A DNA stretch of 28,290 nt from Hyphochytrium catenoides (Eukaryota > Sar > Hyphochytriomycetes > Hyphochytriales > Hyphochytriaceae). The stretch's first letter is position 1; every line of letters starts with the position of its first letter. The position numbers and the translations under genes are program-made. The notes under the pieces were generated by a model. The model did not search any database. It was not told the origin of the DNA and saw only the letters and a list, made by a program, of their open reading frames with translations. Below are positions 21,773 to 28,290 of this stretch, piece after piece. The stretch spans positions 1 to 28,290 of the forward strand of contig FLMG01002666.1 of the NCBI GenBank assembly GCA_900088475.1, given 5' to 3'.

Positions 21773-22488
21773 CTCCTTTCTTTCTCTTATTCTTACTTGT
21801 TTCCCTTGATATGGCAATCTGTCTACCTTTGCTCTCTCTCTTTCGTTGCTTCTCTTTCGCTTGGACGTGGAAAGCTACATCGTGGATAACTTCCCATAAG
21901 CAACCGCTGGTATCAACGTTTCTTTCGCGTCAGCAGCCGTTCTTTTCTCCTCGCTTCTGCCTTGGATCCTTTTACAGAGCTTCCACATCTCTCCGTTCCA
22001 AGCTCTGTTCACACTCTATCTCTGAGAGCTCTGATCGCTGAGCAACAGATATTTTCCTATCTTTGTTCTTTTTTGCGTTGACTTTCTGCGGCTAGTTCCT
22101 ACCTTCCCCCATGCTCGGGAAGAACGCCTCACCCGCTGTTGGTTTTCTCTGCACTTTCTCGCTCGCTCTCTGTCGCTCTCGCGCTTGCTATCTCTCTCTC
22201 TCTCTCTGCACCTCTCTCCCTCTCTTCCTGTCTCTACATATTTTCTCCCTACTCGTGCCTCTTCCCCTCTCCTCTCTTTCTCGCTATACACGCTCTCTCC
22301 TCTCTCTACTCGCCGCATCCTATCCTATGATAACCATTGTAGGGTGGAGAGTAGGGATAAACTAGCTCCTGACTCTCCTACAAAGTAAAGACGCTGTGAT
22401 TGCTCTATCCTACATTGCCCCTACAGCCACTATCGGCTCACCGCTCAGGTTTCCCCTCCTTTACCATCCACCCTTTTTCTCTCTCTCA

Positions 22489-22524
<36 letters not shown>

Positions 22525-23051
22525 TTCTTCCATCTCCATATTCCATCAGGAGGTTCACGCTTTTCTGGCTTTCCTTATCGCTCTCCTTCGTGCGCGGGCT
22601 CTTATTCTCAACATATCGGCCTCTGCTGTACGATACTAGCAGCTCACCTCTTAGAGCGCACCGACTGTACGGTCTCAGATTGAATGGAATAAAGCGGAGA
22701 AGGAAGGAGGCTTGAGCAGCTCCCTCTGTTTTCTCTTCCTTCCTGGGCTCTCCTTGTCTATCCTCATTGGAAGTGCCAAGCTGACTCCCCGTTGCATTCT
22801 GAGAGCTCTCAGTTGTTGCTTCGATCTCAGTCTGCGGAGTCCTCTATCCCTGGGAAGCCTTCGTTTTCCTCCTCAAAGATCGTGACAACTGACATATTTT
22901 GGAAGTAGCTAACCTCCAGTCCTCCTCTTCCCGTCTCTTTTACTAGCCTTAGCTCTTCTTCATCGACCTACCATTTCTTCTGCGTTGCTAGTGGTCTCGT
23001 CCTTGGCTGCAGAACACTCTATCGCTCTGCATAGAGAACTAGGCCGCGCCG
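21773..23051 (+). other. CT-rich flank and probable leader of the large membrane-protein gene
   Basis: No convincing exon is seen. There are further CT runs at about 22193-22210 and 22476-22530. A short frame after 22546 reads QEVHAFLAFLIALLRARAL and could be a lone exon, but I found no partner. The last 300 bases before 23052 probably include the promoter and 5' UTR of the next gene. Confidence 0.4.
22476..22530 (+). repeat. CT microsatellite
   Basis: Interrupted CT run of about 50 bases upstream of the 1174-residue gene. Confidence 0.9.
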
Positions 23052-26000
23052 ATGCGAAGAAAGATTAGCTGTTCAACCGCAGGTGGGGTCAAGTCTCATG
23101 AGGCTCTGCGTCTTCAATTGGTGTCCTGCGATACCAATGTCGACCGTCGCTCCCTCGTCAAGAACAAAGCGGTCCCAGTGCCCGATAGCTCCACAGACAA
23201 CGACCGGAGGAGCCAACAACAAGTTGTACAAGGGACGGTGGCTCTGGAAGGGAAGAAAGAGGAAACGGTTCCCATACCCGCACTGATCTCCCTCCTAGCG
23301 AGAAAGAGGCGCCGAGAGGTGGTGCTGGCGTTTCTTCTAGGTTCACTTCTCATCGCTGCCGGAGCTGCAATTGGTCTCGCTTTTTCTTCCTCGCTTTCCC
23401 GCTGGGCCCCTGCCCCAGAGGTATCAGGGCTCTTCCGTGCTCTCTACACCGCCGTAGAGCTGCTAGTCAATGAGATCCACATCTTCGTAAAGCTCGTAGG
23501 AACGTTGATCATGGCCCAACTTCTTAGACTCTCTCTCCAGTCAGCCTCAGGCATGTCGACGCACGTTCTCAATGGAGTAGGAAGTCTGCCCACCCTTTTG
23601 AAGGAGAGAAAGGTGCACAAAGCGCTAGTTCTGGTGATAGTTCTCCTTGGTCCCACGGTTGCCAGCATCGTGGTAGGGAAAGCCATCTTCCTGGTGTGGA
23701 ACCGCACGACGAAGGCGATGTATAATCGTCACTCTTGCTTTATTGGGGACTACGCGATGGACTCCAAGGGTCTTTGGAAACCTATTGAATACTGGCAGGA
23801 GCGGCAGACAAACCTTCGAGCACTGACAATATCTCTTGGCGCCGCCTTAAACAACAAATGTACAATATTGGGAGGATCGGTTGAGAGTTTGTCAATGCTT
23901 GGCTCCGCAGGTGGGGGAGCAAATGGTACTGTGGCGACGGGTGTCGATGGGAGCTCCTCTGCCTCTATAGAAACCGCCACTTGGATGATAGATAGCTCAA
24001 GGAAGTGCAAAGTTGGCTCCTCTATTACTGAGATGTGCGTCAATGCAGGGCACACCTTGATAAACAGAACCACATTCAGGGTTCAACCTAACTGTTTAAC
24101 TCTTATGGATGCCGAACTAAGCAGGATGTGCAACGCCGAGAGCTTTCCTGAGTTTGAGAGACAAGAGGTCAAGGCGCCTGTTAATGGCAATTACACAGAC
24201 TTTTCGTCAGCTGCGAAGGAAGCTGAAGCTCGCCAGAATTGCACTAAGATCGTCTTGCAGGATCTGTGCTATCCGAAGGCCGTAGAAGAGTGTTTTGAGT
24301 CCGAGAGCAAGCGAGAGTGGGATCTTACTCTATCGGCGGAAGAGTTCACGACATCGATTCGGTACAGAGAGCTGCCGGACAGAGAGGAACTGGAGATAAA
24401 TTATCTGACATCCGACCAAGGAAGAAACTGCTCTCAGCCTGAAGATGCTTGCCCTCAGAATTCCCGGTGTGGAATTGCACAGAGGGTTGATTTAATGCAG
24501 AACGTGACTGTCTATACAGCGAACATTCGCCTGTCGCAGACGGCTGGCATTCGGGCCTGGGCCCTCCAGCCTGCTCAGCTCTGGCTCCCTGGCGTCGTAG
24601 AGAACTCTATTGGGCTTTTCAGAAGCAAAAACTCTTATCAGTTTGCGTTGGAAGGCAGCCTTGAGGTGGCAGAGTCTGTCGATACCGTGGACCAACTAGA
24701 GGATCGTGATCAGAGGTATGAACGGATTGTCTTCTCCTACCAGAAGCAAGAGGAGACCATGCGAGGAGTAATGAACTGGGTGACCTTTGAGCTGCTGGCA
24801 ACGGAGGAAGTGGAGAAACTTGTCACTGAGCTGGGACAATTAGCTACGCAAAATCTTAGACAGTCTTCAGCCTCCACCAGAGCTGGACTCCGTGATACCT
24901 CTTACTCTCAATGGAACACTTCAGACATGTGGGATTCAGACGAGCAGGTTGGACCTACAATGCGATACTTCAATTTTACGGCTGCCTGTGAGGATACGGC
25001 GCAGTGGGGATCAGATCAGGGTGCGTGTGAGGCTGCCATCAAGGCTGAGCTTTTGAAGGTACAGACCGTATTCACGGGAGACGACTATGAGGACTCCAAT
25101 CTTTGTGGGTGCCAGTTAGCCCTAGAGGATGGTTCTTCTACGCCTCTTTTGGATGAGCTGAGCAAGTATCTTTCTAATGACCTCTCTGAGGCCACGCCAT
25201 TAGAAAGCGTCGGCAGAGGTCTAAGGGGCAAGCTAGTCGACAATCTCTCGAGCTGGAGGGATCGATTAGTGCCTTTTGGCACCCCAACGAACTATCCAGA
25301 CGAGTGTATTCTACCTTCGAGTCCCAGCGTCATAGGCATGCAAAGCTTTGACTATGAACAGATGACTGGAGAAGCTATGTTCACTTGGGATTTGCAGTGT
25401 GTCAGCATCCGTCCCGCTAGAGGACGAGAATTGACTGTGCATGGTGACTTTGACTTTGACTCAGAGGACCACTCCTGCATTCCGGAACTCCGCCCTGACT
25501 GCTCCTGCGAGGTCTCTCGTAGCCTTAACTACAGCTATGCAAAAATTGGTGCGCAAGTGTTGGGATGTACAAGTCAAATGTCAGGTGCCTACGTGGCAGT
25601 GAACTATTCTATGCAAGCCACAGCTCTGTACCAAATGAGCATTGGCTACATGGAGGCACTCAGCCCGGCCTGCGCGGAGGTACCAGTGAAGGAGGGGACG
25701 GCCCGGTGCAGTATAGAACTTCAGCCTTATCAGTCCAGGGATGACAATCAGAGTTTTGTCGTGTTAGGGACAATGAAGACCACTGCGAAAATAGGTGCTC
25801 CAAACTCAGTTTCTAAGGCGCACACTGTCAGCGGGACCAGGGAGGTCAACGGTGAACAGTGGTACCACATCTTTTACCTTGAGAATGACGGCAACTGGAC
25901 GGCGGTGACTGAGCTAGGAGCGGAGGAACTGGATATGAAGGACTTTCACGTCGCAACAGTCCGCTTCCAAGGTGAAACGAGGATGTGGATGAATGCCAAC

Positions 26001-26576
26001 AGGGTTCTAAATATCTGTGCAGCCAATAAGTCGTCAGACGCTAGCCAAATGTGTAGCAGCCTAATCGCCGCTCCATCTAAAGAAGAGTGCAGTCCGCTTA
26101 TCGTGGACTCTCTAGGTTACGTGCAGAGCGACGAGTATATTGACAGCGAGATCGCTGCGAACATCACGAAGTCCCGCCAGGAGCTGTTAGAGATCTCAAA
26201 TATGCTGGATACAGACTGCCCGGAAGCTCCTTGGTTTTGGCCACTGGGCCTTTTTCTCTTCATGGCCGGTGTGTTCTGTGTTGCCACCGCTATAAGCATT
26301 GCCACCGGGGCTGACATGCTGGGAAAGATTGACGTAGCCACGGTGATGAGGCGCATGGAGCCCTCTCTGCTCTCCGGCGGGAGCAATGGCGTGGTCCGTC
26401 CAGTTATACTGGCAGAGAGAGTGAAGCTCCAGGTGTCAAGAGCTCCCACCGCGAAGCAGGTGCCTGGAGATATTGCAGCTGGCGATAGAGAAACCATAGC
26501 CTCCACAGCTGGACAAGACAACGGAGAACTGCCAGGATACTGGGTCTCAAAGGATAAGAAGCTGCTGATCGGATAG
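23052..26576 (+). CDS. Large multi-pass or bitopic membrane glycoprotein of unknown function, single exon, 1174 aa
   Basis: The frame is uninterrupted for 3525 bases, unlike all neighbours, which are spliced. ATG at 23052 is the first in frame. Residues 1-88 are charged and probably cytosolic, ending ARKRRREV. Hydrophobic segments lie at about 90-112, possibly 126-160, and 190-216. A region of roughly 840 residues follows with many cysteines and sixteen N-x-S/T sequons, so it is probably luminal or extracellular. A last membrane helix (WFWPLGLFLFMAG...) is at about 1061-1086, then an 88-residue tail ending GYWVSKDKKLLIG. I recognise no catalytic motif or domain. A receptor, adhesin or cell-surface scaffold is possible, but this is inference from topology only. 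Confidence 0.85.
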   Translation: MRRKISCSTAGGVKSHEALRLQLVSCDTNVDRRSLVKNKAVPVPDSSTDNDRRSQQQVVQGTVALEGKKEETVPIPALISLLARKRRREVVLAFLLGSLLIAAGAAIGLAFSSSLSRWAPAPEVSGLFRALYTAVELLVNEIHIFVKLVGTLIMAQLLRLSLQSASGMSTHVLNGVGSLPTLLKERKVHKALVLVIVLLGPTVASIVVGKAIFLVWNRTTKAMYNRHSCFIGDYAMDSKGLWKPIEYWQERQTNLRALTISLGAALNNKCTILGGSVESLSMLGSAGGGANGTVATGVDGSSSASIETATWMIDSSRKCKVGSSITEMCVNAGHTLINRTTFRVQPNCLTLMDAELSRMCNAESFPEFERQEVKAPVNGNYTDFSSAAKEAEARQNCTKIVLQDLCYPKAVEECFESESKREWDLTLSAEEFTTSIRYRELPDREELEINYLTSDQGRNCSQPEDACPQNSRCGIAQRVDLMQNVTVYTANIRLSQTAGIRAWALQPAQLWLPGVVENSIGLFRSKNSYQFALEGSLEVAESVDTVDQLEDRDQRYERIVFSYQKQEETMRGVMNWVTFELLATEEVEKLVTELGQLATQNLRQSSASTRAGLRDTSYSQWNTSDMWDSDEQVGPTMRYFNFTAACEDTAQWGSDQGACEAAIKAELLKVQTVFTGDDYEDSNLCGCQLALEDGSSTPLLDELSKYLSNDLSEATPLESVGRGLRGKLVDNLSSWRDRLVPFGTPTNYPDECILPSSPSVIGMQSFDYEQMTGEAMFTWDLQCVSIRPARGRELTVHGDFDFDSEDHSCIPELRPDCSCEVSRSLNYSYAKIGAQVLGCTSQMSGAYVAVNYSMQATALYQMSIGYMEALSPACAEVPVKEGTARCSIELQPYQSRDDNQSFVVLGTMKTTAKIGAPNSVSKAHTVSGTREVNGEQWYHIFYLENDGNWTAVTELGAEELDMKDFHVATVRFQGETRMWMNANRVLNICAANKSSDASQMCSSLIAAPSKEECSPLIVDSLGYVQSDEYIDSEIAANITKSRQELLEISNMLDTDCPEAPWFWPLGLFLFMAGVFCVATAISIATGADMLGKIDVATVMRRMEPSLLSGGSNGVVRPVILAERVKLQVSRAPTAKQVPGDIAAGDRETIASTAGQDNGELPGYWVSKDKKLLIG

Positions 26577-26919
26577 TCGGAAGGACTAGGACTTGTTGAA
26601 TCTCTTATCGAACTCTCAGAAAGTCGCAAACACGCTTCCTGATCCCCCTTTCCCTCCAGCTCTATTTGCAACCTGGTACTCCCATCCCTGTGCCTAAACC
26701 AGACTATGGTCAAATGTAGAAAAAGCCATCCTGACCGTGAGGAGAGGCGAGACAGGTGGGCTATGCTCATCAGAGTCAAAAGTGGTACTGCTGCATTAGG
26801 ATCATTGATAGAACTGGGAGGCTAGCCAGCAAGAGAGAGGAGAACAGGGACAACTCCAAGCATGGAGCCAAAGATAGGGAAAGAAGGTTGTTTCGAGCAA
26901 ATTCTTGCTTCTCTTGATC
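26577..26919. other. Convergent spacer after the membrane-glycoprotein gene
   Basis: It contains the 3' flanks of the plus-strand gene and of the minus-strand gene ending at 26920. I see no further gene. Confidence 0.45.
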
Positions 26920-28290
26920 TTATAGACTACGCTGCCTATTCTCTAAATGAATTTTAGAAGCAGTGGTACTTATGATTCGCAACCATCCGGGCTCTTTGAT
27001 GTTTTCAATTGTGCGCAGTGAACTGCCTACAAGGCATCAGGCCTAGAAGCAAGAGCCGATCTCTGACAAAGAGAGTGTCAGACCCAGCAAGCGGCCGTCA
27101 AGAGCTAGGACCCTGAACCCTACCTTGAAGAGGCCCCGCAGTGACGTCGATTGTGCCGAGTCTTAGTCTGCCGCCTTCCAGATGCACGCACCGCCTTTGT
27201 TGAGGAGAGGCGATACCATTAGCACCTGCCTGTCAGGGGTAAGGAGAGGAACCAAGCAGAAGAATTGTTAGCAGGGGTCAATGAGGACTGAAGATGATGC
27301 CCCATCAAACTACGGAGCTTAATATGGTTCCTCACAGACGTTCATACATGTGAAGAGCTGCTTCGCTGTGGTCGTAACTGGCTTGATCTTGGTCTGTCTT
27401 CAATCTTCCCCACCACGAGAGGTTCTGCCAACCATACTCAAAGCCACACCGAGGAAGTCACTTCCAACTGCTGACCCACCGCGGTGTCTTCCCTCTCACT
27501 AACTCTCCTCTCTCTTTCAGGCCCTTGTCTCTCTCTTGCAACCCGTACTTCTCTCTCTATCACTCTCTCTCTCTCTCTGTCTTCAAGTAGGTCAGCAGAC
27601 AGAAGTGCCAGTGGTCTTTCCAAATGTGGACTTGGTAGTCCCGCCGGGTCACCCTGTTGAAAACTCTCATAGTGCCTTCAGCTGCCGCATAGCAATGCCT
27701 GGACCTCGCCGCCGTCCAGAGCCATATAGCGCGGGCCTACCCGGATGAAGAGGTGGTTTTGCAGGTAATACAGGTGACACAGCTGGTACAGCGGGAGGAA
27801 CAGCAACGCAAGTCTTTTGGGGACTGCTCGGAAGAGTATAGGAGGACGGAAGCCTAACGATGATAGGCCACACGTTCTCCTTGTCTTCAAGCGGCTTCGA
27901 CGGCTCTTCAGCGTGGCAGAGTCGCCGTCGCTTGCTGCCGTTGGCGGTCACCTCATAGCGAGGAGTAGGTGCAGGTGTCTGAGGTAGGAATTGTGGCTGA
28001 CTGTCCGGCTGGTGGCTGGTATTATTGGCAGTCTTGCGGGCAGCATTATTACGGAGCTTCTCCTGCAGCAATCTCGAAGGCCGTAAGATGGCCTGACCTG
28101 GCATGCGCCAACCCTTATGACAGCTAGCTGCTGGTGCCTTATTGGGAGCCAGATTGCGGTGTGGCAGTTGTGAGGGTGCTCTGCTTAGAGTCAAAGAATA
28201 ATTGGATGTGGAAGGAGAAGCACCCATTGGCGAGTCTGTTGAAGAAGCAGCGGGTAGACTTGGAGCTGGTTCCTCTTGTGGTTCTTGGTC
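26920..28290 (-). CDS. Partial unidentified minus-strand gene running off the right edge
   Basis: The clearest part is the 3' end. Exon 27229-27124 has acceptor CTGACAG and donor CAAG/GTAGGG, and reads RRCVHLEGGRLRLGTIDVTA. It joins in phase to 27026-26920, which reads SSLRTIENIKEPGWLRIIST and ends at TAA. Upstream, the minus strand is open from the window edge (28290) to at least 27770. This encodes a Pro-, Ser- and Gln-rich, probably disordered region with RPSRLLQEKLRNNAARK and a basic KRRR nuclear-localisation-like cluster before LEDKENVWP. A possible donor is GTAGGC near 27746. A small exon near 27390-27335 (DHSEAALHMYERL, donor GTGAGG) may lie between, but its phase does not fit the next exon. 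Two separate genes cannot be excluded. No family is recognised. Confidence 0.45.
27548..27582 (+). repeat. CT microsatellite within the right-edge gene region
   Basis: Short interrupted CT run on the plus strand, hence GA on the sense strand of the minus gene. This is opposite to the usual polarity of intron tracts here. Confidence 0.8.

Noticed and set aside
21553-22041. 162-codon plus-strand Ser/Leu frame
   Set aside because: It is a translation of the CT microsatellite; any stop-free dinucleotide repeat gives such a frame.
26117-26779. 220-codon minus-strand frame antisense to the 3' end of the membrane glycoprotein
   Set aside because: It is Ser-rich and mirrors the codons of the plus-strand gene; no independent signal of coding.

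Overview
The window is nuclear DNA from an intron-rich eukaryote. Genes are broken into many short exons by GT-AG introns, and at least two introns are of the GC-AG type. Introns and flanks are full of CT microsatellites on the sense strand. There are no bacterial operons, tRNAs, rRNAs, CRISPR arrays or recognisable transposons. A CFAP97D (ciliary) gene suggests an organism with a flagellated stage, so a flagellate protist, alga or zoosporic fungus-like organism. I cannot place it more precisely.

Layout. (1) 398-11188, plus strand: a gene of about 20 exons. Its first two thirds match the CLU (clustered mitochondria, CLUH) family, including the start of the TPR region, and its last third is a seven-bladed RCC1 propeller. 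Every exon from 5104 to the stop joins in one frame, so it reads as one CLU-TPR-RCC1 protein. (2) 11389-13543, minus strand: a seven-exon gene for a 377-residue acyltransferase of the bacterial lipid A acyltransferase (LpxL/HtrB, Lip_A_acyltrans) family, tail to tail with gene 1. (3) 14483-18693, plus strand: a seven-exon, 981-residue PIGG/GPI7 GPI-ethanolamine-phosphate transferase. (4) 18989-19886, minus strand: a three-exon, 171-residue CFAP97D protein. (5) 20008-20181, minus strand: a possible terminal exon of an unidentified gene. (6) 20182-23051: repeat-rich DNA with long CT tracts and no convincing gene. (7) 23052-26576, plus strand: a single-exon gene for a 1174-residue cysteine-rich, heavily N-glycosylatable membrane protein of unknown function. 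(8) 26920-28290, minus strand: the 3' part of an unidentified gene that runs off the right edge.

The genes do not form a pathway. PIGG (GPI-anchor assembly) and the acyltransferase (membrane lipid acylation) both act on lipids and are divergently arranged around 13544-14482, which could hold a shared promoter or extra 5' exons of the acyltransferase. The strongest novelty candidates are the CLU-RCC1 fusion, the spliced eukaryotic HtrB-type acyltransferase, and the two GC-AG introns that both split catalytic motifs.
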